DNA from: Marivivens niveibacter
Lineage (GTDB): Bacteria; Pseudomonadota; Alphaproteobacteria; Rhodobacterales; Rhodobacteraceae
DNA: 64,000 nt
NCBI RefSeq assembly: GCF_002150005.2
Contig: NZ_MSPP01000006.1
Coordinates: 62,001 to 126,000 of the forward strand
Direction of reading: 5' to 3'
Shown here piece by piece: positions 26,948-34,380 of the stretch. Position numbers and translations under genes: made by a program. The notes beneath the pieces are model-generated. The model was not told where the DNA came from, ran no database searches, and was given only the letters and a program-made list of their open reading frames with translations. How positions within the stretch are numbered: position 1 is the first letter of the stretch; each line of letters starts with the position of its first letter.

Positions 26948-28429
26948 TCAACGCAAAGAGTTGCCGTTGTCCAAGCTAATCGTGACTCGCCGCCAATTTG
27001 GATCCGACCGGCCAGAAGGCACCCCTGCGCGGCGGGCCTCGGACGATCCAAGGCCTGCGATATGAACTCGCGCATTGTTGCCTGTCTGGGCCTGCACAAG
27101 ACCGCCCACCAACGAGGCGCGTCGATGGGATAGCGCGCGGTTCCCACTTTCGCTGCCTGTGGGGTCGGCGTGGCCTGTGACACGGACAGTGATTTGTCCT
27201 TTCGCGATCATGGATTGTAAATTCGGGCGTAAATTTCCCCACCATTGTTGAACAAGAGCGCGGATTTCGCCTGTGCTGTTTGATCGGCCCGACCCGAAAA
27301 AGATGTGTTTGCCGTTCATTGGGTCACGGATTGACGCCGCGGTTGGCCGGTAGGTGCCCGTTGGACGCTGAGGAGCGGGGCGCGTTGTTGGGTTGCGGAA
27401 CCGATCATAGGCCGATGCACACCGATTGCGCCAAGGGCCGCCCAGACGGCGGAGACCATAGGGTCGAACCAAATCTGACCGCAAGTTATGCAAATCGACT
27501 TTGCCGTTTGCGTGGACGGTTATAGCGCCAGAAAATCCTTCTTGAATGCGGCCTAACATGTCCGCAGGGTCCCATTGGCCCATCACACTGATCTGTCCGG
27601 ATAACGGGATCGAATTGTTCCTAGGCGATCGCGCTGGAGAAAAATCGATGGTCAATTCGTGGCTTAGAAACCCGACGGTTGGGGTTAAAGCTGTTACCAC
27701 CGCTTTGCGAATGGAATAGCAATCGTGTTCGACCTGAATTTGAAACGGATAGGTCGCGTAGTCCCGTCCGCCACGTTCATACTGGCAACGCAGTTCGAAC
27801 CGCCAGACATCGGTGTGGTAGCCACTGTTTGGGGCTTCGTAATCAGAACGCAATTCCATTGATTTCGCGGTGAATTTCAAACCATTAAGCGATCTGCGTA
27901 CAGCGCTGCCAATGTTGTAGACTTTGACGCCCAAATCAATGCCCTGACTAGCCGTTTGGATCGCCGTTTGCGCGGTGTTCAATGTGTTCCGCACGGGCAG
28001 CGTGGGATCGGTGATCAATGAAGAGACAGATCCAGCTGCGCCGTTTAATAAACTGCCAACCGCCCCCGGAATAGCAGCTTTGGCAGCTTGGGTTAGCAAA
28101 GGTGCCAGCCATTCGGGGTCCATGCGATAGGCGTCAAATTCCATTGGGCCGTTATAGGTTTCGGCGGCTTCGGCGCTGACACTTAGTCCGATAATTTCCA
28201 TGTAGGGGTCATTTTCATCAAACGGATTCCGAGCGATCAAGATATCGCCATCGGTCAGGTTTTCGTCGATTGTCGATATTTTGCCCGCCAATGGCCCAGT
28301 GCCGATGGATGCGGCTGCAATCAACTGAGTAGGTGGTAAACCTGTGGTTTCGCTGGCCGATATTAATGAATCCAAGATTTGCTGCGGGTCAGTTTTGCAG
28401 CCACATTCATGCGTTCGATGAAACGTCAT
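26948..28429 (-). CDS. OmpA-like C-terminal domain protein without signal peptide
   Basis: The 493-residue protein is last in the SARP-headed cluster. The N-terminus (MTFHRTHECGCKTD) has no signal peptide or lipobox. Residues about 95-160 contain a small-residue-rich, membrane-active looking stretch (AAKAAIPGAVGSLLNGAAGSVSSLI). The middle (about 190-270) looks like a beta-rich domain. The C-terminal about 130 residues form an OmpA-like fold: HIFFGSGRSNSTGEI, then VRVTGHADPTGSESGNRALSHRRASLVGGLV and a final VTISLDN. OmpA domains normally bind peptidoglycan in the periplasm, so the lack of an export signal is odd. Related domains also occur in cytoplasm-assembled machines. The start overlaps the subtilase gene by 23 bases with AAGGATAA upstream. 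Function unknown. Confidence 0.75.
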   Translation of the reverse strand: MTFHRTHECGCKTDPQQILDSLISASETTGLPPTQLIAAASIGTGPLAGKISTIDENLTDGDILIARNPFDENDPYMEIIGLSVSAEAAETYNGPMEFDAYRMDPEWLAPLLTQAAKAAIPGAVGSLLNGAAGSVSSLITDPTLPVRNTLNTAQTAIQTASQGIDLGVKVYNIGSAVRRSLNGLKFTAKSMELRSDYEAPNSGYHTDVWRFELRCQYERGGRDYATYPFQIQVEHDCYSIRKAVVTALTPTVGFLSHELTIDFSPARSPRNNSIPLSGQISVMGQWDPADMLGRIQEGFSGAITVHANGKVDLHNLRSDLVRPYGLRRLGGPWRNRCASAYDRFRNPTTRPAPQRPTGTYRPTAASIRDPMNGKHIFFGSGRSNSTGEIRALVQQWWGNLRPNLQSMIAKGQITVRVTGHADPTGSESGNRALSHRRASLVGGLVQAQTGNNARVHIAGLGSSEARRAGVPSGRSDPNWRRVTISLDNGNSLR

Positions 28430-30134
28430 AAGTTATCCTTTCTTGAAAAAATGGTGGGGAAATGAAACCGGCACCCATACGTTGTTTAGAATGGGGTGCC
28501 AAAGACGCTGCAGGCGTGACCATGGACATTATCCCTGCGCGAATGGCGTGGATCGACTGTGGCAGTTGGCTGTTTGATAGGTAGCAGGCCGCGATGCCGC
28601 AGACGTAAGGGCACGCTTGTGATGCGCCTGACATTGTTGTGATGCCGGGGCGGGGCCGATGGCTCCAGCGGGGGGTCGAGCGCGCGGCGCGTATCCGGTA
28701 GCCGGGGGCGCATAAGTCGGGTTTTTGCCGTCCATCTCGTGTCGGACCTGCCGAAGCAAAGGCAGCAGGCCGCGGACCCGCTGCAGTCTGTTGCATAGCG
28801 CCAACTGCGATCGGTAGAAATCCGTTGCAGATCGACCCAATCGTCCCCGAAGGATCAATTTGGTCGGTTTTGAATGTTGTCCTAAATTTTGGATTGCCGC
28901 TGTCGCGTTCGATCCACGCGTGCCATCGCCCGTCCTCGACTGTATCGCCAACAAATGACAACTTCCATTCACCTGCGGGTGCATCGGGTTTCAGAAATAC
29001 TTCGATGTGGTGGTCTGGTGTGTTTGGGTCGTAAGCGCGGTGGTAAATGCGGGCGACTTCGCGACCATCCGGTTGAAATATGCCGCGTGCACCACCCAGT
29101 TCAACGGTGATAGGAATGTTGGCGTTCGGCGGTGTTAATTCCAACCGGAACACGTCGCGGTTTGAATACCAGATCTCTAGTTCATTGGGGGTTTTGTCCG
29201 TTGCCCGTGTTATCCACGTCAGGTCATCGCGACCCCCCGGTAAAATGCGGCCAGAGGCATGGGATTTCGCCGAATAGTAATTTCCGGCCGACTGAACGAC
29301 GAGCCGATTGGGACCCGTTTCCAAAAAACGATCAATCGCCTGTTCGACGAGCGTTAGGCCTGTGTGAGGCCCACCGTGCCGACCGATAGACATGTTCACT
29401 ACAAAAGGCCGCCCGTCAGCGGTTTCTTCGATAAATTTTAGCGCTTCGAGTAAACGAACGCTGTCGCCCAAACTGGCAAGCCCTGTAAGCGGCGCAGAGG
29501 CCAGATGTACAAAAACGAGTTCAGCCAAAGGCGCCATGCCGCCGCCGTTTGGACGAATTGATCCGGCTGCAACGTCCGCGACATGCGTTCCATGCGCGCC
29601 CATCCCGCGATCTGAATCACCTGGGTGATAACCCAAAGCTTGATAGGGTCGTTCGTGGCCAAGCGCGGTGTTGATCGCGTCCTGCGTCTGGACCGTACCA
29701 TACCCAAAACGCGGTGGATTAGGTCCATGGCCCCTTTGGTCCCACAAGGCCAGAATACGGGATTTCCCAGAGCTGTCTAAAAACGCGGGGTGGGCAAAAT
29801 CGAAACCCCAGTCGATGACGCCAACGACAACACCTTTGCCTTGATTGCCAAAGCTACGGCGGGCCGATGTGCCTGCAAACCATTCGCCCAGACCATCATC
29901 CGACGGTTCATCAAACTGCAATGCGCGCGGCGCTTTGAGCGATTGTACGGACGGATGGGTCCAAACAGTTTCAATGGCTTGCCGTTGGATACGCACGGTT
30001 ACAATCTCCGCGAAACGGGCGATTTCAGTTGCTTCGACGGGTAATTCCGTCGCCCCTGGGGTGAGGCGCAAGATCGCTTCGATTTCTTCGGTGGGATCGC
30101 CTTCGGCCAAAAGTTCACGCAATGCAGGGTCCAT
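28407..30134 (-). CDS. Subtilisin-like (S8) serine protease, no signal peptide
   Basis: The 575-residue S8 family protease has an intact catalytic set: Asp108 in VVGVIDWGFDFAHP, His181 in GAHGTHVADVAAG, oxyanion Asn285 in VQSAGNYY and Ser502 in TTMSGASQACPYVCG. Residues 1-95 resemble a short prodomain (VWTHPSVQSLKAPR near the end). An insertion between Asn285 and Ser502 contains a beta-rich P/jelly-roll-like segment (about 310-430). I find no signal peptide, so it probably acts in the cytoplasm or leaves by an unknown route. Its ATG overlaps the TAA of the upstream gene by one base. A self-contained protease in a SARP-controlled cluster could process a neighbour, but no cleavage site is evident. 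Confidence 0.88.
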   Translation of the reverse strand: MDPALRELLAEGDPTEEIEAILRLTPGATELPVEATEIARFAEIVTVRIQRQAIETVWTHPSVQSLKAPRALQFDEPSDDGLGEWFAGTSARRSFGNQGKGVVVGVIDWGFDFAHPAFLDSSGKSRILALWDQRGHGPNPPRFGYGTVQTQDAINTALGHERPYQALGYHPGDSDRGMGAHGTHVADVAAGSIRPNGGGMAPLAELVFVHLASAPLTGLASLGDSVRLLEALKFIEETADGRPFVVNMSIGRHGGPHTGLTLVEQAIDRFLETGPNRLVVQSAGNYYSAKSHASGRILPGGRDDLTWITRATDKTPNELEIWYSNRDVFRLELTPPNANIPITVELGGARGIFQPDGREVARIYHRAYDPNTPDHHIEVFLKPDAPAGEWKLSFVGDTVEDGRWHAWIERDSGNPKFRTTFKTDQIDPSGTIGSICNGFLPIAVGAMQQTAAGPRPAAFASAGPTRDGRQKPDLCAPGYRIRAARSTPRWSHRPRPGITTMSGASQACPYVCGIAACYLSNSQLPQSIHAIRAGIMSMVTPAASLAPHSKQRMGAGFISPPFFQERITYDVSSNA

Positions 30135-30982
30135 TAGTCCCCCGATCGGGCAGATTTTTTGCCCATGTATTTTTCGATGATTTTTTCGACCTTGGAGCGA
30201 GATGACGCGACAAAAGCGTCCATATCTGCACGCGCGTTTGCAGCTGTTTCGGTATCGGCGTCCACTAATTTCATGAATTCCGCCAAACCTTCGGTTTCCG
30301 GGTCAGTCGCCAATGCCGCCTGCAAGAAAAATTCGGAACCGCCACCCATTTCTTGCAATTTGGCTTCGATCTCAGCGATGCGCTCAGTCAGTTCGGCGCG
30401 CGTTGAATCCTCTGATTTCAGATACTTGGAAAACGCTTTCTCAATTACGATCAGGTTGTCGATTTCTGTGCGTATCTGTTTTGCAGTGAGGTCGTCGCGG
30501 TCCCCTAATTTTTGCGAAATTTCTTTGATCGTTTTTTCGGGCGATTTCCGGGGCGCAATGACACTTTTGAAATATGGCAGATTTAATAGTTGGTTACGTG
30601 CAGCTGCTGGGGGCTCGCGGGAAATGTTTTCCAAAAATCCAGCCAGATCAGCCCGAGACATGTCGCTATTTTCAGCGAACATGGTGCGTAGTGGGGCTTC
30701 AAAACGTTCCAGCAGTTTTGTTTCATTTGCCGCTATGGTTTCGTATTGCGCAGCCAAAGTTTCTGACTGCTTCAACTGGGTTTCCAGTTCAGTAATGCGG
30801 TTGGTGACCGTATCTGACGTTTGAACGGCGATATCTTTGGTTTCAAGATCATCGACCAAACGCTGGGCCAGCAGAATCTTTGCCGCTGCGGGCATGTCGG
30901 GATCAAGTGCGAGGAATGGCACAGCTTTCTCAGCGCCTAGCCGTTGTGCAGCATAGGCAAAGCCTAGTTTTTCGGGTTTCAT
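30134..30982 (-). CDS. Hypothetical helical protein (282 aa) of the SARP cluster
   Basis: I do not recognise the family. I chose ATG 30982 (MKPEKLGFAYAAQRLG) because GGAG lies nine bases upstream; a GTG at 31027 is in frame but unsupported. The protein is almost wholly helical, with heptad-rich stretches at about residues 55-100 (VTNRITELETQLKQSETLAAQYETIAANE) and 175-215 (STRAELTERIAEIEAKLQEMG). It ends in a lysine-rich tail (KVEKIIEKYMGKKSARSGD). It has no signal peptide or transmembrane segment. It is co-translated with the subtilase (TAATG). A structural or scaffold role is possible but is a guess. Confidence 0.65.
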   Translation of the reverse strand: MKPEKLGFAYAAQRLGAEKAVPFLALDPDMPAAAKILLAQRLVDDLETKDIAVQTSDTVTNRITELETQLKQSETLAAQYETIAANETKLLERFEAPLRTMFAENSDMSRADLAGFLENISREPPAAARNQLLNLPYFKSVIAPRKSPEKTIKEISQKLGDRDDLTAKQIRTEIDNLIVIEKAFSKYLKSEDSTRAELTERIAEIEAKLQEMGGGSEFFLQAALATDPETEGLAEFMKLVDADTETAANARADMDAFVASSRSKVEKIIEKYMGKKSARSGD

Positions 30983-31036
30983 GGGAATGCTCCGCTGATT
31001 GGTGCAAGGCCAGGATTGGCCCTGCACACGGTTAGG

Positions 31037-31393
31037 TCATTCTGATGCGAGTTGTTTTAGCGCGGCGTCGATTGTCATATTGTTCGCCGCGTTTTTGATC
31101 GCCAAATCCAACGCTTTCACCAACGTTTCTTTTGCCAGTTCTGATTTGGCTTTGTTGGCTACATGGCTCAGCAACAGCTCTTCACGCTTTTTCATGACAG
31201 TGATTTCGGATGACAGAGTGGTTTTCTCTGCATTCAAATCAGATGCTGTTTCGACCACTTGGGCGTTGGCAATGGCGGCAACTGTTGGGTTGTTCCGCGC
31301 CATAATGTTCAACATGGCCGAAGTCCGAACCGCATCGGGTGTGTCGCTGGTCAGTTTCATCAGCGGCAATATGGTTGCAATATCAATAGGCAT
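31037..31393 (-). CDS. Hypothetical small helical protein (118 aa) of the SARP cluster
   Basis: Family not recognised. The protein is predicted by eye to be entirely helical, with a hydrophobic N-terminus (MPIDIATILPLMKLTSDTPDAVRTSAMLNIMARNNP) and an amphipathic C-terminal half with a heptad pattern (SDLNAEKTTLSSEITVMKKREELLLSHVANKAKSELAKETLVKALD). It lies 54 bases upstream of the 282-residue gene and 10 bases downstream of the acidic-block gene, so it is within the operon. It resembles a small assembly or adaptor subunit in style only. Confidence 0.6.
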   Translation of the reverse strand: MPIDIATILPLMKLTSDTPDAVRTSAMLNIMARNNPTVAAIANAQVVETASDLNAEKTTLSSEITVMKKREELLLSHVANKAKSELAKETLVKALDLAIKNAANNMTIDAALKQLASE

Positions 31394-31403
31394 GTCTGGC
31401 TCC

Positions 31404-32138
31404 TTAGTTGTTCTGGCTTAGCGCCATGAGAAGAAGCGCAGAATTGTCACCGCCCGTGTCGCCCAATGCGCCACTTAGGATCAGTGGTAGCATCATGTCC
31501 TGTTTGGCGTAGTTTACGCTTTTGACTTTGACCTGATTGTCAGCGCCTGGAACGTCTTCGAAAGTCATGCTTTCTATCTTGGGCGGCGATGACAGCAGTG
31601 ACATCAATTGCGATGTTTGGGCGTTACCTTCCAGTTTTTTGACGCGCCCCGAAACTTTGCCGACGTTGCCATCGACATCCGCGATTTTTTTCGACAAAGC
31701 GGTATGGTTTTCGCGGCGTTCTTTTAACGCGGCTTTGAATTTGGCTTCGGTATCGGCGATCAGTTTGTTTACGTCTTTTGCCTTGGCAAAGCTTTCGCCG
31801 AATTTGACGCGCATTTGTTGACCGTTCGGGGCCTTTAGGGTTGTGCCTTTGGCGCCTTTCATCTTGCGTAAATTGCGGCTGCGGACCTTGCGGTAGCTGG
31901 TTTTGCGGCCGCGGCGGCGGCGACGGGCTTCGCCATCCCAGGTTTCATCGTCGTCATCATAGTCGTCGTCAGACTCGAACATGAAACCTTCTTCGGCATC
32001 GTCTTCGTAATCGGCGAATTCAAAGTCATCATCGTCGTCGTAATAATCGTCTTCATCGTCCCAATCGTCGCTTTCTTGGATGGCACCTTGCATAGCCATC
32101 AGTCGTAGCAGTTGGTTCTGATCAATTGCGCTAGTCAT
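31404..32138 (-). CDS. Protein with acidic block, basic block and coiled coil (244 aa)
   Basis: Family not recognised. I chose ATG 32138 because AGGAG lies seven bases upstream and it gives the ATGA overlap with the preceding gene. Residues about 22-70 are dominated by Asp, Glu and Tyr (DDWDDEDDYYDDDDDFEF and similar). Residues 71-100 switch to Arg/Lys (ARRRRRGRKTSYRKVRSRN). Residues about 125-175 form a coiled coil (LIADTEAKFKAALKERRENH). The C-terminus is hydrophobic (MMLPLILSGALGD, then SALLLMALSQNN). Such charge segregation suggests strong electrostatic self-association or nucleic-acid or metal binding. The acidic codon run at 31957-32080 should not be mistaken for a DNA tandem repeat. 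Confidence 0.65.
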   Translation of the reverse strand: MTSAIDQNQLLRLMAMQGAIQESDDWDDEDDYYDDDDDFEFADYEDDAEEGFMFESDDDYDDDDETWDGEARRRRRGRKTSYRKVRSRNLRKMKGAKGTTLKAPNGQQMRVKFGESFAKAKDVNKLIADTEAKFKAALKERRENHTALSKKIADVDGNVGKVSGRVKKLEGNAQTSQLMSLLSSPPKIESMTFEDVPGADNQVKVKSVNYAKQDMMLPLILSGALGDTGGDNSALLLMALSQNN

Positions 32139-32605
32139 TCTAAATCTCCTTTGAATTTGAACGCATTCGGGATGTCCTGCCGAAATGGGCTGGCAGGTCG
32201 ATTTTGGGAGAACCGAGAGGCTGGACGCCTTTCGGTCTGGGTCAGTTTTCGGATCACCGGCAGAACGAAACGGTCGAAGCAGGCCTCGTCTGGTAAAAAG
32301 AAACCCGGTGACCCTTCGCCTGCGCATTGTCGGCAGTCGGGATCGCTGCCCCAACACGCAGGACACGCCCCCAGCGCACAGGCCAACATTTCGCTGTGTT
32401 CTTCCATTCTGCGAATTTGGCGCTGCATGGACCGAACTACATTTGCCGAGGTGCGTGATGGTTTGCGAGGCGCGGTTGCTGCTTCGCGCAGATCGCGCAC
32501 CTGACGTAGCAGCGCGAGCGTCTGCTCTAACTGGCTGTCGCCTTGGCCGTTTGTCATTGCGTTAATGATAGCGGCTGTTCGGTCGTGATTGGGGGTGTCT
32601 GGCAT
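32135..32605 (-). CDS. Small zinc-ribbon-like protein (156 aa) of the SARP cluster
   Basis: Family not recognised. The central part has two CxxC knuckles seven residues apart, ACPACWGSDPDCRQCAGEG (Cys81, Cys84, Cys91, Cys94), resembling a minimal zinc ribbon or DnaJ-type repeat. The N-terminal half is an amphipathic helix pair (LEQTLALLRQVRDLREA and VVRSMQRQIRRMEEHSEML). The C-terminus is basic and unstructured. It overlaps the next gene by four bases and follows the glycine-zipper gene by six. A chaperone-like or assembly role is possible but unsupported. Confidence 0.65.
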   Translation of the reverse strand: MPDTPNHDRTAAIINAMTNGQGDSQLEQTLALLRQVRDLREAATAPRKPSRTSANVVRSMQRQIRRMEEHSEMLACALGACPACWGSDPDCRQCAGEGSPGFFLPDEACFDRFVLPVIRKLTQTERRPASRFSQNRPASPFRQDIPNAFKFKGDLE

Positions 32606-32611
32606 GGTGAT

Positions 32612-33439
32612 TTAGTCCGAGGCGAGGAACTCTTCAGCTTCAGTCGTGTCATAGGCCACGCCTTCGACATCCAGCGCCTGTTCGTATTCCGCGGCGATGT
32701 CGGCGATAGCTTCCATGATCGCGATATTTGCTTCTTCGCGGGAAAGAGCCTGACCAGCGGCATTGGTAATTTGGCCCGCCAGATTGGTCGTCGCGGATCC
32801 GATTGCTTGTTGAACGTTTGGATTTTGCAATAGTGTATTCAACTGCGAAACGCCGCGAGTGGCCTGTTGGGATACAACTTGGCCAACGGCGCGGCCCACA
32901 CGGTTAGCACGGCGACCGATGTTGCGCATGACGCGGCGGCGTGGACGGATACGAATGCGTTTTGGGCGAGGTCGCCGTTGGCGTGGTTGTTGCGTGGCCA
33001 GCTGATTCAGGCCTGCGCCAGCCAGATTGCCAACAGCCCCGCCAACATGGCCGCCAATTGTGGTGCCGATTGGTCCGCCAATAATACCGCCCAGAACCGT
33101 TCCGGCTGCCTGACCCACGACAGGCATGGCTTTGGACGCGATCCCCGCAGCAGTACGGCCCAACTGGCCCAAAGTTCGCATAAAGTTTTCGACATCTTCG
33201 GGCGACATCGTCTCAAACATATCGGCTAGCGCCTGATCGACTTGCTCGTCATCCAGCGCTTCGAAACCTGTCAGAGCCAGACGCGCAGCGCCGCGGTAAT
33301 CGATGCCATTTGCATACAGTGCTTCCCAGTCTGCGTTGTCAGCGCACATTTCAGGGATTTCATTGTAGTCATCTGCGTAGGACTGGTCGAAAAATTCGCC
33401 AAAACCTTCGGCCTGATCGTCATTGGTAATTTTGAACAC
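32612..33439 (-). CDS. Glycine-zipper protein (275 aa), first structural gene of the SARP cluster
   Basis: The protein starts at GTG 33439 behind a perfect AGGAGG seven bases upstream. Residues 1-85 are acidic (GEFFDQSYADDYNEIPEMCADN). Residues about 100-145 form a glycine zipper (VVGQAAGTVLGGIIGGPIG followed by TTIGGHVGGAVGNLAGAG) like those in membrane-inserting or oligomerising proteins. Residues 152-182 are an arginine/proline-rich basic segment (QPRQRRPRPKRIRIRPRRR). The C-terminus is acidic again. No signal peptide is present, so membrane association would be peripheral or self-inserted. Five direct repeats lie directly upstream, indicating control by the SARP regulator. Function unknown. 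Confidence 0.7.
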   Translation of the reverse strand: MFKITNDDQAEGFGEFFDQSYADDYNEIPEMCADNADWEALYANGIDYRGAARLALTGFEALDDEQVDQALADMFETMSPEDVENFMRTLGQLGRTAAGIASKAMPVVGQAAGTVLGGIIGGPIGTTIGGHVGGAVGNLAGAGLNQLATQQPRQRRPRPKRIRIRPRRRVMRNIGRRANRVGRAVGQVVSQQATRGVSQLNTLLQNPNVQQAIGSATTNLAGQITNAAGQALSREEANIAIMEAIADIAAEYEQALDVEGVAYDTTEAEEFLASD

Positions 33440-33471
33440 CTTAATACCTCCTAAAACAAGAACAGGTTCAA

Positions 33472-33523
33472 GGTGTCACAGGGCGGATACAGGTCGATCA
33501 CATAGGATCACAAATCGGACACA
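33472..33523 (-). promoter_or_regulatory. Five 11-bp-phased direct repeats, candidate SARP binding array
   Basis: On the plus strand the units end at 33480 (GGTGTCACA), 33491 (GCGGATACA), 33502 (GTCGATCACA), 33512 (TAGGATCACA) and 33523 (TCGGACACA). The periods are 11, 11, 10 and 11 bases. On the transcribed orientation the unit is TGTGATCC-like. SARP/OmpR-type proteins bind heptamer direct repeats with 11-bp periodicity that overlap the -35 region. The array lies 33-84 bases before the start of the glycine-zipper gene and directly after the SARP gene. Confidence 0.75.
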
Positions 33524-33534
33524 ATCCAATAAAA

Positions 33535-34380
33535 TCAGAGGTTTGACAAAGAATCGCATACGGCCCGTAGATCGGATAGCGCTGCCCGCAAAGCGACTCG
33601 TAGGTCTTTGACCTCATTGCTTAGGTCTTGCATTTTGCGGGCGACATTTGTGGTTTCTAGACCTTCATCGCAGCAAAAATGATACAGAGCGCGCGTCTCA
33701 ACCGAAGGCGAAACGCCCAATTCGTCCAGCAACCTTTTCTCAAGGTCTTGATATAGGCGCAGCGCTTGCCCCCGATTTCCGCGTTCCAGATGAACGTGGA
33801 TCAGGGCGCGCCAGCCTTGCTCCTCGAATGGGTCATGGCTGATCAGGCGGCTGGCATAATCCTGAAGCGTTTTCAGGTCATCGGTGTCGTGCAGCATCTC
33901 AACCGACAAAGACAACAGTTGAGTATATGCGTCACAAAGGGTTCGCCGTTCGTCTTCGACCCAGTCAGAGGACAAATCATTGGCAAAATCCCCTCGGTAT
34001 AGATTTACGCTTTCTAATACGCCGGTTAGGCAATCAGGAGTTTTGCAACGCCTAAGGAACGTTTCTACGTCGACCCACGGTCCGTTGTCATACAGCAAGC
34101 ACAATGCATCGCTATCGGATGCGATCCAATTGTCGGGCGCGCAACCTGTGTCTTTGATGGCCGACCTTAGTCGCCACAGCGATGTATTCAGCGCCTTTTT
34201 AGCGGTCAGGTCATCGCGGCCCCATATACGATCCAAAATGAAATCTCGGCTAACGGGTCTGCCTTGTTTTATAGCCAAAGTAGCAAGCAGTTCCTTTTCA
34301 CGTTTGCTGGCAAACGCGATGGGGCTTCCGTTTTGGGACTTGGCTGTAATCGGGCCTAATAAACGTACTTCGCCAGTCAC
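33535..34380 (-). CDS. SARP/BTAD-type transcriptional activator
   Basis: The 281-residue regulator has an N-terminal OmpR-like winged helix (GEVRLLGPITAKSQNGSPIAFASKREKELLATLAIKQGRPVSRDFILDRIWG, about residues 3-90). A bacterial transcriptional activation domain (about 100-235) follows, with VDVETFLRRC, YRGDFANDLSSDWVEDERRTLCDAYTQLL and GNRGQALRLYQDLEKRLLDELGVSPSVETRALY. A short C-terminal coiled coil ends the protein. I chose GTG 34380 because AGGAGG lies eight bases upstream. Upstream in-frame TTG 34530 and ATG 34440 have no such site. It is encoded directly ahead of the seven-gene cluster, and phased repeats lie between, so it most likely activates that cluster. SARP-type proteins are uncommon in alphaproteobacteria. 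Confidence 0.85.
   Translation of the reverse strand: MTGEVRLLGPITAKSQNGSPIAFASKREKELLATLAIKQGRPVSRDFILDRIWGRDDLTAKKALNTSLWRLRSAIKDTGCAPDNWIASDSDALCLLYDNGPWVDVETFLRRCKTPDCLTGVLESVNLYRGDFANDLSSDWVEDERRTLCDAYTQLLSLSVEMLHDTDDLKTLQDYASRLISHDPFEEQGWRALIHVHLERGNRGQALRLYQDLEKRLLDELGVSPSVETRALYHFCCDEGLETTNVARKMQDLSNEVKDLRVALRAALSDLRAVCDSLSNL

Noticed and set aside
31859-32086. Trinucleotide-rich stretch resembling a DNA microsatellite
   Set aside because: It is the Asp/Glu-coding part of the charge-block protein with mixed codons; the periodicity comes from the protein.
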